From assembly GCA_033722415.1 (NCBI GenBank), contig JAWVZC010000083.1, positions 1 to 13,496 on the forward strand: 13,496 bases of DNA, written 5' to 3'. The notes under the pieces are model-generated. The model did not search any database. It worked only from the letters and a program-made list of their open reading frames with translations, and had not been told where the DNA came from. Position 1 is the stretch's first letter; every line of letters begins with the position of its first letter. The stretch is from JAMQKA01 sp033722415. Its GTDB lineage: Bacteria; Bacteroidota; Rhodothermia; Balneolales; Balneolaceae. This document shows, piece by piece, positions 1 through 8,200 of this stretch. Made by a program: the position numbers and the translations under genes.

Positions 1-34
1 CCGTTTTGCTGCATTGTTAATCGCATCTTTTTTT

Positions 35-3000
35 ATGAGTTTCAGAACTTTTTTATGGACAGGAATCACTGTTATGCTTATTTCCTGTTCGGGTCCGGAC
101 CTGCCGAAACATCCCGTTTTTGAAGCAGTGAATGGGGAACGGACCGGCATCCTGTTTTCCAACGATATTCAGCCCACCCAGGAATTCAACATTTTTAATT
201 ACCGTAACTTCTACAATGGCGGCGGCGTCGCGGTCGGGGATATCAACAACGACGGACTGGCGGATATCTACTTTACGGCGAACCAGCAGGATAACCGACT
301 GTATCTGAACCAGGGCGATTTTCAGTTTCAGGATATTACGGAGTCTGCGGGTGTAGCGGGTGAGCGGCCCTTGTCGACCGGGGTAACCATGGCCGATGTG
401 AACGGGGACGGTCTGCTGGATATTTATGTGTTGAACTCGGCCGATCTGACCGGGAATAATCGGGAAAATGAACTGTTTATCAACAACGGCGACCTGACTT
501 TTTCTGAACAGGCGGAGGCATACAACCTCAATCACAACGGCTATTCGGTCCATGCTTCATTTTTTGATTACGACCGCGACGGCGACCTGGACTGCTTCCT
601 GCTGAACAACAGCTTCAAGGGCACCGGTGAAAACATGCGCAAGCTGCTGGGGCAGTCGCGCGGCGGTGTTGACTCCCTGGGTGGTGACAAACTGCTGCGT
701 AACGACGGCGGCGTGTTTACCGACGTGAGCGGCGAGGCCGGGATCTACCAGGCGGAGATCGGGTTCGGTCTCGGGGCCATCGTGGGCGATATTAATGACG
801 ACTACCTGCCGGATATCTACGTAAGCAACGATTTCTGGGAGCGCGATTACCTCTACATCAACCGGGGTGACGGCACTTTTTCCGAAGAGCTTACGACACG
901 GACCAGCCACGTGTCGCAGTCGAGCATGGGCAGCGATATGGGCGATATCAACAACGACGGCTATACCGACATCTTTACCACCGATATGCTGCCGACCGAT
1001 ATTTCACGCATCCGAACCATGACGGTGTTCGATGACTACCATTTCGAGGATCCCGATTACCACGATAGTTTTCACTACCAGTACGTGCAAAACACCCTGC
1101 AGCTAAACAACCGGAACGGGACCTTCAGCGAGATTGGGTTTCTCTCCGGTGTGGCGGCCACCGACTGGAGCTGGGGCGCTCTAATGTTCGATTTTACCAA
1201 CGACGGGTGGAACGATATCTTTGTCAGCAACGGGATGTACCGGAATATCACGGACATGGATTTCCGCAATTTTATCAGTGACCGGAGCAATATCGCTGAG
1301 ATTGTCCGGGAGAAGGGGACGTTTAATATCCTGGATTTCCTGGACCGGCTGCCGCAGGAGAAGATCAAAAATGTGGCTTTTGCCAACAACCAGGACTACA
1401 CCTTCACCAATCGCCCCGATTCGTTGGGATTTCATGAGCCAACGTTCAGTAATGGCGCGTCTTACGGCGACCTGGACAACGACGGGGATCTCGATCTCGT
1501 GGTAAACAACCTCAACAGCCGGGCCCAGGTGTTTCGGAATAATTCCGACCGGTACCACGGCAACCATTTCCTGACCGTGCAGTTTGAGGGGGAGAAAGGT
1601 AATCCCGGGGGGATCGGGGCTCATGTCGCAATCTACACCGGCGGCACCCGGCAGGTACGCCAGAATATCACCGCCCGCAGTTTCCAGAGCTCGGTACCGC
1701 CGCAGCTTCAGTTCGGGCTCGGTGAACGCGATACCGTCGATTCGCTGGTAGTGGTGTGGCCGAACCGTCAGAAGCAGGTGCTGAGGAATGTCCAAGCCGA
1801 CCAAACGCTGGTTCTCAGCCAGGAAGAGGCGGAAACAACGGTAAAACCGGGAGCACCGGACCGCTCCGCTCCCGTGCTCGAAGAGGTTACCGATGATCTT
1901 TTTACGGGCAATATCAGCCACAAGGAGAATAACAATTTCATTGATTTTGAGCAGAATCGCCTGCTGCCGCACATGTTGTCAACCCGCGGCCCCAAAGCGG
2001 TGCGTGGTGATATCAACGGCGACGGACTGGAAGACTTTTTTATGACCGGTTCCGCACAGAGTTCCGACAAGTTGTTCTACCAGCGTCCGGACGACACATT
2101 CCAGCCCTATATGGGTGCCGATATGCTGATGGAGGGTCTGTACGAAAGCACGGCGGCCGAGCTGTTCGATATCGAAGGGGACGGTGATCTCGACCTGGTG
2201 GTCGGCAACGGGGGATTCCAGTTTGAGCTCAACTCCTCCCACAACCGGCTGCGGGGATATGCCAACGACGGCGAGGGTAATTTCAGCAGTATTGCCGACC
2301 AACTGCCCGATATTCGCGTGGATGCCGCAACAATCAACGCAGCGGATCTTAATGGGGATGGCCGGCAGGATCTGTTTGTGGGTGCCCGGGTGATACCGGG
2401 TGAATACGGTGCCGACCCGAGAAGTTACCTGTTTCAAAATGACGGAGATGGACGGTGGACGGATATCACCCCGGATCGACTGAAGCGGGCCGGCATGGTC
2501 ACCGACGCCCTCTGGACCGACTATGACGCCGACGGGGATGAGGACCTGTTGGTTGTGGGTGAATGGATGCCGGTGATGTTGTTTGAGAACCGTGACGGCA
2601 CCATCCGGTTTGATTACGCCGTTGAGAACAGCGAGGGCTGGTGGTCGGCCCTGAAAGAAGCGGACCTGGACGGTGACGGCGATACCGACTACGTGCTGGG
2701 CAACTGGGGGACCAATTCCAAGTTCCAGGCCACCCCGGAAAAACCGGTACGGATGTATGTGAATGATTTCAACAACCGGGGCAATACCGAGTTTATAATC
2801 ACCAACTACCCGCCGGGCAGCAGCACGCCGTACCCGTTCCCGACCTACAGCGACCTGGTTGAGGAGATGCCGTTCCTGAAGCAGCGTATCCCCGATCACC
2901 ACAGCTACGCCGAGACGACTTACGAGCAGCTGTTTACGGCCGAGGAGCGGGAGGGCGCGGTGCAAAAAGTGGCGAGGACACTGCATTCATCGGTATTGAA

Positions 3001-3337
3001 AAATAACGGCGGAAATTTTGTCCTGCAGCCGCTGCCCGTGGAAGCCCAGGTATCGCCGGTATACGGCATCATTACGAAGGATTTCGATGGGGATGGCGCT
3101 ACCGACCTGCTGTTGCTGGGGAACATGCACGGACTGAAACCGGAAGTGGGTCGGCTGGCGGACAATTACGGGGTTTTCCTCAGAAACAGCGGTGATGCCA
3201 AATTTTCGTTTATTCCGTACGATCAAACCGGGGTTTTTATCAGGGGCGAGGTGCGAGATGCCCTTCAGATCGAGGTGCAGGGCGAATCCCATATCCTTGT
3301 CACCCGCAATGACCGCGAAATAATGATATTCAGGTAA
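35..3337 (+). CDS. Giant FG-GAP/VCBS repeat lipoprotein with ASPIC/UnbV domain (CRTAC1-like), paralog 1
   Basis: This is a predicted exported lipoprotein of 1100 residues. From the ATG at 35 there is a short hydrophobic signal ending in a lipobox LISC with the lipidated Cys at residue 18. I preferred this start to an in-frame TTG at 14, which only adds seven residues. No in-frame stop separates the gene from the window edge. Thirteen DxDxDG-type loops typical of FG-GAP/VCBS beta-propeller repeats are visible. Seven lie between about residues 69 and 487, and six between about 659 and 1024. An ASPIC/UnbV domain lies between them (about 508-594; GIGA, FGLGERD, DSLVVVWP). Such proteins are probably surface or periplasmic calcium-stabilised propellers; no enzymatic role is established, and the ligand cannot be read from sequence. 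In Bacteroidota they often neighbour SusC/SusD-type uptake genes, but none is visible here. The paralog follows after 24 bases, so the two are probably one transcript. Confidence 0.9.
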   Translation: MSFRTFLWTGITVMLISCSGPDLPKHPVFEAVNGERTGILFSNDIQPTQEFNIFNYRNFYNGGGVAVGDINNDGLADIYFTANQQDNRLYLNQGDFQFQDITESAGVAGERPLSTGVTMADVNGDGLLDIYVLNSADLTGNNRENELFINNGDLTFSEQAEAYNLNHNGYSVHASFFDYDRDGDLDCFLLNNSFKGTGENMRKLLGQSRGGVDSLGGDKLLRNDGGVFTDVSGEAGIYQAEIGFGLGAIVGDINDDYLPDIYVSNDFWERDYLYINRGDGTFSEELTTRTSHVSQSSMGSDMGDINNDGYTDIFTTDMLPTDISRIRTMTVFDDYHFEDPDYHDSFHYQYVQNTLQLNNRNGTFSEIGFLSGVAATDWSWGALMFDFTNDGWNDIFVSNGMYRNITDMDFRNFISDRSNIAEIVREKGTFNILDFLDRLPQEKIKNVAFANNQDYTFTNRPDSLGFHEPTFSNGASYGDLDNDGDLDLVVNNLNSRAQVFRNNSDRYHGNHFLTVQFEGEKGNPGGIGAHVAIYTGGTRQVRQNITARSFQSSVPPQLQFGLGERDTVDSLVVVWPNRQKQVLRNVQADQTLVLSQEEAETTVKPGAPDRSAPVLEEVTDDLFTGNISHKENNNFIDFEQNRLLPHMLSTRGPKAVRGDINGDGLEDFFMTGSAQSSDKLFYQRPDDTFQPYMGADMLMEGLYESTAAELFDIEGDGDLDLVVGNGGFQFELNSSHNRLRGYANDGEGNFSSIADQLPDIRVDAATINAADLNGDGRQDLFVGARVIPGEYGADPRSYLFQNDGDGRWTDITPDRLKRAGMVTDALWTDYDADGDEDLLVVGEWMPVMLFENRDGTIRFDYAVENSEGWWSALKEADLDGDGDTDYVLGNWGTNSKFQATPEKPVRMYVNDFNNRGNTEFIITNYPPGSSTPYPFPTYSDLVEEMPFLKQRIPDHHSYAETTYEQLFTAEEREGAVQKVARTLHSSVLKNNGGNFVLQPLPVEAQVSPVYGIITKDFDGDGATDLLLLGNMHGLKPEVGRLADNYGVFLRNSGDAKFSFIPYDQTGVFIRGEVRDALQIEVQGESHILVTRNDREIMIFR

Positions 3338-3361
3338 CTTAAAATCAGGTACAGTTAGAAT

Positions 3362-6300
3362 ATGAGCAGCGCCAGATTCAACGCAGGAACGCTTATCCCG
3401 TTAATGATCCTGGGATATCTGATCTCTTCGTGCACGGGAGGAGATCCGCTCTTTCAGAAACTGGAGCCGGATCAGACCGGCATAACGTTCAGCAACCGCA
3501 TCACCGAGAGCGAGGAGTTCAACATCATCAACTACACCAATATTTACAACGGGGGAGGAGTGGCTGTTGCCGATGTGAACAATGACGGCCTGCAGGATCT
3601 CTTTTTCTCCGGCAACGAGGTTCGCAACGAACTCTACCTGAACGAGGGCGAATTCCGGTTTCGCAACGTAACCGACCGGGCGGGCGTGGCCGGTGAGGAA
3701 CGCTGGAGTTCGGGCGTGGCCGCCGCCGATGTTAACAGCGACGGGCTGATGGATTTTTACGTAGCCGCCACCACCTACGAGGAGTCGGAGCGCAAAACCA
3801 ACCGGCTCTACATCAACCAGGGGATCGACGACGAACAGGTGCCCACCTTCAGGGAGATGTCGGAACCCTACGGACTGGCGGACACCACCAACACCACGAT
3901 GGCCGCGTTTTTTGACTACGACAATGACGGCGACCTGGATGTCTACCTGCTGGTGAACAAGATTACCCGGAACAGTTCCATGGATCGCTACCACGAGAAG
4001 ATGACGCAGGGCGAATCGGTCACAACCGACCGACTCTACCGGAACGAGGGCGCGGATTCCCTAGGGCACCCTGTGTTCCGGGATGTCAGCGACGAGGCGG
4101 GCATCCTTATGGAGGGATTCGGTCTTGGGGTGAATATCACCGATATCAACAAAGACGGCTGGAAGGATATCTACGTGGCCAACGATTTTGTAACCAACGA
4201 AGTAGTGTACATGAACAACGGGGACGGTACCTTCACCGACCGGGCCGGCGAGCTGTTCAAGCACACCGTACACGCCTCCATGGGGGTGGACATTGCCGAT
4301 ATCAACAACGACGCCCGTCCCGATGTGCTGATGGTGGATATGCGGCCGGAGTCCAACTTCCGCCAGAAAACGATGCTGCAGCCCAACAACTACATGGCCT
4401 ACGTCAACAACGAGCGGTATGGGTACGACTACCAGTACGTGCGCAACCAGCTGCAACTCTACCGCGGAGATCACCCCGCCACCGGGCTCCCGCTTTTCAG
4501 CGATATCGGGATGTATGCGGGGATCGACGAAACCGACTGGAGCTGGACGCCCTCGCTGGCCGACTTTGACAACGACGGGCTGCGCGACCTGATCATCACC
4601 AACGGGTTCCCAAAGGATATCACCGACCACGATTTCGCCGATTTCATCACCGAGTATTACAACTATCTTTCACTGGATAAAATCCTGGACCGGATTCCCT
4701 CCGTGAAACTGAACAACTACGCGTTTAAAAACAGCGGCGATTTGACGTTCCGGGAGGTTACCCGGAAGTGGGGCATGGATATCCCGTCGTTCTCCAACGG
4801 GGCCGCCCAGGCCGACCTGGACAACGACGGTGACCTCGATTACGTCGTTAGCAATATCAACGATTCCGCGTACGTCTTTCGGAACAGGGCCATGGAGCAG
4901 CAGCCGGACAGCCTGAACTACCTGCGTATCAGGTTTGACGGCCCGGCCCGGAACCGGAACGGGATCGGGGCTACTGTTGAACTGTTCTACGGGAACGGGA
5001 AGAAGCAGTACCACGACCATACGCCCTACCGCGGGTATCTCTCAAGCATTGAACCGGTAGCCCACTTTGGACTAGGTGGTCATACCGAGGTAGACAGTCT
5101 TACAGTCACCTGGCCGGGCGGGAAAAGCCAGGTATTGCGGGATATCACATCAAACCAGGTGATCACCCTGAGTGCGGCAGACGCCGTACCGCCCGTTACA
5201 GAACCATCGGAATCCAGCGAAACGAGCAGCTCCCCGAAGATAATGGAGGATGTGACGGCCGAACGGGGCGTGACCTATATCCACAAGGAGTACGATTTCA
5301 ATGACTTCAACGTGCAGCCGCTGCTTCCCCACAAGCTATCGCAATACGGGCCGGGGCTCTCGGTGGGTGATGCAAACGGTGACGGCCGGGACGATCTCTA
5401 CATCTCGGGCTCGTTCGAGTATCCCGGGCACTTCCTGCTGCAGCAGGCGGACGGAACGTTTGAGCAGGAGAATCTTTTGGAGGGCGTCGACCCGAAGTAC
5501 CGGCAGGAGGAGCTGGCCTCCCTCTTTTTTGATGCCGACGGCGACGGTGACGACGACCTCTATATCGGAAGCGGCAGTTACGAGCTGGAACATGGGGATC
5601 CGGCCTACCAGGATCGGCTGTTTTTGAACCAGGACGGTCGTTTTGTCCACGCCGAAGAGGCGCTCCCCACCTTTTTCCGGGCCAGCAGTTCCGCCGTGCG
5701 CGCCGCCGATTTTGACCGGGACGGGGACCTGGACCTGTTTGTCGGCGGCCGGGTGCACCCGCACGAGTACCCCCGGTCGGTCAACAGTTACCTGCTGGAG
5801 AACAGGTCGACCGAACAGGAGATCTCATTTGAGATCGTGAATAAAACGAACGCGCCGGCGCTGAACGAGATCGGGCTGATTTCGGACGCGTTGTGGACCG
5901 ATTTCAACGGCGACGGCTGGGCAGACCTGGTGCTGGCCGGCGAATGGATGCCGATCACCTTCCTCGAAAACCGCTCTGGCATGTTCCGTGATGTCACCGC
6001 CAGCTCGGGTATTTCAGGACAGGTGGGATGGTGGAACAGTCTCTGCGGCGGCGACTTCGACCGGGACGGCGATACCGACTACATCGCGGGCAACCTGGGC
6101 ATCAACACCCATTTCGAGGCCACCGACCGGCACCCGCTCCGTATCTACGCCGGTGATTTCGACAACAATGACACCTACGATGCGATCCCCTCGTTCTATA
6201 CCGAAACCCGGCGCGGAGAACCGGTGGAAGTACCGTTCCACATCAAACAGAACCTGCGTCAGCAGGTGCCCCCGATACACAATATGTTCGAAAGTTACCG

Positions 6301-6952
6301 CGCGTATGCGAACGCCACCATGAGCGATATCCTGGCGGAATTTGATACCACCGGCATGCAGGTGAAGGAGGCCAACTACATGAAAAGCAGCTATATCGAA
6401 AACAGGGGGGATGGCACGTTTGCGCTCTCGCCACTGCCCGGCAAATCGCAGTGGGCTCCGGTCTACGGGTGTGTGGCGGAGGATCTGGATCTGGACGGGC
6501 ATCTCGACATATTGCTTGTAGGCAACGACTACGGTACCGAGATCTCTACGGGTCGTTACGATGCACTTAACGGGCTGATTCTTTCCGGGAACGGTGACGG
6601 CTCGTTTACCACCACCGATTTCGAGCAAAACGGCTTCTTCGTACCCGGCGATGCCAAAGCCCTGGTGAAACTGCGGGGTGCGAACGGGGAGTACCTGGCG
6701 GCGGCCTCCCAAAACCGGGGACCCCTGAAAATTTTCCGGAACCGCCCGCAGACCGGGAACTACCTGCATTTCCAACCCATGGATGCTTTTGCGGTCGTCA
6801 CCTACAGCGACGGCAGCACTCGCAAGGTGGAAGCCTATTACGGGTCAAGTTTTCTGTCATCCTCCGCCCGTTTCATCGCGCTTCATGAGGAGGTGGAATC
6901 GGTCGAAATCACCGATTACAGGGGGAATACCAGAACGGTCCCGGTTGAGTAG
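3362..6952 (+). CDS. Giant FG-GAP/VCBS repeat lipoprotein with ASPIC/UnbV domain (CRTAC1-like), paralog 2
   Basis: This is a predicted lipoprotein of 1196 residues; the lipobox is ISSC with Cys at residue 24, followed by TGGD. Its layout copies the upstream gene: seven DxDxDG-type loops (about 71-493), an ASPIC/UnbV domain (about 518-604; GIGATVELF, HFGLGGH, DSLTVTWPGG), then six more loops (about 670-1049). Shared landmarks include EFNI-NY-N-YNGGGVAV near the N-terminus and TDWSW followed by ITD-DF before the ASPIC domain. It carries about 70 extra C-terminal residues (about 1127-1196) that its neighbour lacks; these hold a VTYSDGSTRKVEAYYGSSFLSSS-like stretch reminiscent of the second half of an ASPIC domain. 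Only 24 bases separate it from the upstream stop, with no terminator or clear Shine-Dalgarno sequence, which supports co-transcription. It is probably an outer-membrane or periplasmic binding or scaffold protein. The ligand is unknown. Confidence 0.9.
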   Translation: MSSARFNAGTLIPLMILGYLISSCTGGDPLFQKLEPDQTGITFSNRITESEEFNIINYTNIYNGGGVAVADVNNDGLQDLFFSGNEVRNELYLNEGEFRFRNVTDRAGVAGEERWSSGVAAADVNSDGLMDFYVAATTYEESERKTNRLYINQGIDDEQVPTFREMSEPYGLADTTNTTMAAFFDYDNDGDLDVYLLVNKITRNSSMDRYHEKMTQGESVTTDRLYRNEGADSLGHPVFRDVSDEAGILMEGFGLGVNITDINKDGWKDIYVANDFVTNEVVYMNNGDGTFTDRAGELFKHTVHASMGVDIADINNDARPDVLMVDMRPESNFRQKTMLQPNNYMAYVNNERYGYDYQYVRNQLQLYRGDHPATGLPLFSDIGMYAGIDETDWSWTPSLADFDNDGLRDLIITNGFPKDITDHDFADFITEYYNYLSLDKILDRIPSVKLNNYAFKNSGDLTFREVTRKWGMDIPSFSNGAAQADLDNDGDLDYVVSNINDSAYVFRNRAMEQQPDSLNYLRIRFDGPARNRNGIGATVELFYGNGKKQYHDHTPYRGYLSSIEPVAHFGLGGHTEVDSLTVTWPGGKSQVLRDITSNQVITLSAADAVPPVTEPSESSETSSSPKIMEDVTAERGVTYIHKEYDFNDFNVQPLLPHKLSQYGPGLSVGDANGDGRDDLYISGSFEYPGHFLLQQADGTFEQENLLEGVDPKYRQEELASLFFDADGDGDDDLYIGSGSYELEHGDPAYQDRLFLNQDGRFVHAEEALPTFFRASSSAVRAADFDRDGDLDLFVGGRVHPHEYPRSVNSYLLENRSTEQEISFEIVNKTNAPALNEIGLISDALWTDFNGDGWADLVLAGEWMPITFLENRSGMFRDVTASSGISGQVGWWNSLCGGDFDRDGDTDYIAGNLGINTHFEATDRHPLRIYAGDFDNNDTYDAIPSFYTETRRGEPVEVPFHIKQNLRQQVPPIHNMFESYRAYANATMSDILAEFDTTGMQVKEANYMKSSYIENRGDGTFALSPLPGKSQWAPVYGCVAEDLDLDGHLDILLVGNDYGTEISTGRYDALNGLILSGNGDGSFTTTDFEQNGFFVPGDAKALVKLRGANGEYLAAASQNRGPLKIFRNRPQTGNYLHFQPMDAFAVVTYSDGSTRKVEAYYGSSFLSSSARFIALHEEVESVEITDYRGNTRTVPVE

Positions 6953-7049
6953 GTTCCCCTGTTCTTGCGTATACCCGGGCTTTCCTTGAACAAATCAAAC
7001 TTGTTGAGAGAGGTAGTCCTGATTTGCTGTAGATTACTTATCTCATCCT

Positions 7050-7070
7050 CCATACCGATGCCGGGTATGG
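7050..7070. terminator. Hairpin between convergent genes, possible weak bidirectional terminator
   Basis: CCATACC and GGTATGG form a perfect 7-bp inverted repeat around a 7-base loop. It sits between the + strand lipoprotein gene ending at 6952 and the - strand gene ending at 7124, where a shared terminator would be expected. No T-tract follows on either strand, so intrinsic termination is doubtful. The remaining bases of this 171-base gap show nothing I can name apart from a 4-bp CCCC-TGAA-GGGG hairpin at 7092-7103. Confidence 0.3.
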
Positions 7071-7123
7071 TAGCATTGTACGGCGTCCCGACCCCTGAAG
7101 GGGATCCATGCTCGGAACTGAAA

Positions 7124-7555
7124 TCAGTCTGCCGCCAGGCCGGGGTGGCGCCAGGTTGCGGAATAGGCCAGGATCGCCCCCAGGCAGAGGATGCCGGGTG
7201 CCATAAACGGGCTGGCCCCGTATAGCATCTCGATGAGGGCTTCTCCGGTCGAAATATTCGGCGCGATCTCCACCGCAAACTCGTAGTTATGCTCCAGGTG
7301 TTCATAGACCCCGAAGAGTCCCCCGGCTGCAATCATCCACATCAGGTAGCGCAGCCCGGTAAGCATGCGACGGCCGGGGCTGCGCATGGCGGCCAGTACC
7401 ACAATCAGCCCGATTGCTGCCAGCACAAAGGGGACCAGCTGGATGGCACCCTCGTAGTGCTCCACGAAGACCAGTTCAATAATGGAACCGGCAAAAATAG
7501 ATGCTGATACCACCAACAGGAAGCGTCGATACTGCTGTTCGACTGAGTCTCCCAT
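7124..7555 (-). CDS. Small four-helix integral membrane protein of unknown function
   Basis: This is a 143-residue protein with four predicted membrane segments at about residues 12-32, 38-57, 66-86 and 110-132. Acidic and histidine residues cluster at helix ends: E27, E32-H33, E85-H86 and E88-H89. The last helix is introduced by YGASPFMAPG and followed by a WRHPG tail. I do not recognise a named family with certainty. The GASP-x-x-APG plus RHP pattern looks like a conserved feature of an uncharacterised family, but that is an impression from memory. Its ATG overlaps the stop codon of the upstream helix-hairpin-helix lipoprotein gene as TAATG, a classic arrangement for translational coupling, so the two products probably work together or need matched amounts. 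It is the last gene of the minus-strand group. Confidence 0.75.
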   Translation of the reverse strand: MGDSVEQQYRRFLLVVSASIFAGSIIELVFVEHYEGAIQLVPFVLAAIGLIVVLAAMRSPGRRMLTGLRYLMWMIAAGGLFGVYEHLEHNYEFAVEIAPNISTGEALIEMLYGASPFMAPGILCLGAILAYSATWRHPGLAAD

Positions 7556-8073
7556 TATTCGGAAGCCAGATAGGTTTCGGCGGTGGCCAGCTGCTCCTCA
7601 TTCACAAAATCAGACAACTGCTGCAGAAACGCATCCTGTGAATCAAAGGGACGGGCCTCAATCAGCTGCTGTGCTTCCGACTCGTCGAGTCCCGGAATCT
7701 GCTGCAGGGTGGCGGCATCGCACTCGTTGGGATCCACAGGTACGTAGACATACTGCTCATACGCTCTTACCTGCTCCATATCCACATACTTGCTGATCTC
7801 CTTGCGGAACTGCTGGATACTGATATAGGGACGGTACTCTTCAAATTCATGCACCATCGTTTCACCCACACCGGGAATGCTCATAAACTCCTCTTCGGAG
7901 GCGGTGTTCAGGTTGAGCTTTTGTGCAGGAGGGGCCTGAGACATCGTCTGTTGCTGCGTTGAGCCGGATTCACTGGTTTCCTGAGCCTGCTGTTCGGAAT
8001 TACCGCCGCATGCCATGAGAGTCAAGGTAATTGTTAGTGCCGCAACGCCGGTTAGCAATCGTTTAATGTTCAT
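7555..8073 (-). CDS. Lipoprotein with two ComEA-like helix-hairpin-helix units
   Basis: This is a 172-residue predicted lipoprotein. The signal peptide ends in LMAC with the lipidated Cys at residue 22. A Gln/Ser/Thr-rich linker runs to about residue 51, followed by two repeats of about 60 residues. Repeat 1 (about 52-113) opens with LNLNTASEEEFMSIPGVGE, a textbook ComEA-type helix-hairpin-helix. Repeat 2 (about 114-172) opens with DPNECDAATLQQIPGLDES, where the second hairpin glycine is replaced by Asp. ComEA proteins bind incoming DNA outside the inner membrane, so DNA binding by repeat 1 is plausible; outer-membrane or periplasmic anchoring is inferred from the lipobox. No other competence gene is in the window, so a competence role is not shown. 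Each repeat could instead mediate protein contacts. Its stop overlaps the start of a four-helix membrane protein gene (TAATG), implying a functional pair. Confidence 0.85.
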   Translation of the reverse strand: MNIKRLLTGVAALTITLTLMACGGNSEQQAQETSESGSTQQQTMSQAPPAQKLNLNTASEEEFMSIPGVGETMVHEFEEYRPYISIQQFRKEISKYVDMEQVRAYEQYVYVPVDPNECDAATLQQIPGLDESEAQQLIEARPFDSQDAFLQQLSDFVNEEQLATAETYLASE

Positions 8074-8120
8074 CTGTTAGTCGGGTTCGTTAATAGGGTA
8101 CTATTTTGCAATTCAGTGGG

Positions 8121-8148
8121 AAATTAGGAAGATATGCAGAAAATTCAA
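8121..8148 (-). promoter_or_regulatory. Possible promoter of the helix-hairpin-helix lipoprotein gene
   Basis: Read on the minus strand, TTGAAT (8143-8148) and TAATTT (8121-8126) are separated by 16 bases, with the start codon about 48 bases further on. Each box matches the sigma-70 consensus at four of six positions, which is common by chance in AT-rich spacers. The 127-base gap (8074-8200) otherwise contains only a small GAATT-GTG-AATTC inverted repeat. Confidence 0.22.
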
Positions 8149-8200
8149 GTACCTGACGGAAATCTTCAGAATCGCTACAGAATTGTGAATTCCGTTCCCT

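Noticed and set aside
2..34. Possible upstream extension of the first lipoprotein
   Set aside because: The frame is open to the window edge, but the lipoprotein signal peptide starting at ATG 35 makes a longer N-terminus unlikely. The TTG at 14 would only lengthen the signal.
1979..2986. Long open frame of 335 codons on the minus strand inside the first lipoprotein gene
   Set aside because: It is antisense to a strongly coding frame. Repeats of Val, Val and Asp-Ile in it are the reverse complement of the DxDxDG loops, whose codons avoid antisense stops. Several similar antisense frames in 35-6952 have the same cause.
7092..7103. CCCC-TGAA-GGGG hairpin as a terminator
   Set aside because: The stem is only 4 bp, the flanks are mismatched and no T-tract follows on either strand.
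7555..8073. Calling the helix-hairpin-helix lipoprotein comEA
   Set aside because: It has a lipobox and two units instead of a single C-terminal unit behind a membrane helix, and no other competence gene is present, so the symbol would overstate the evidence.
8176..8196. GAATT-GTG-AATTC inverted repeat after the methyltransferase gene as a terminator or operator
   Set aside because: The stem is 5 AT-rich base pairs with a 3-base loop and no T-tract; this is expected by chance.
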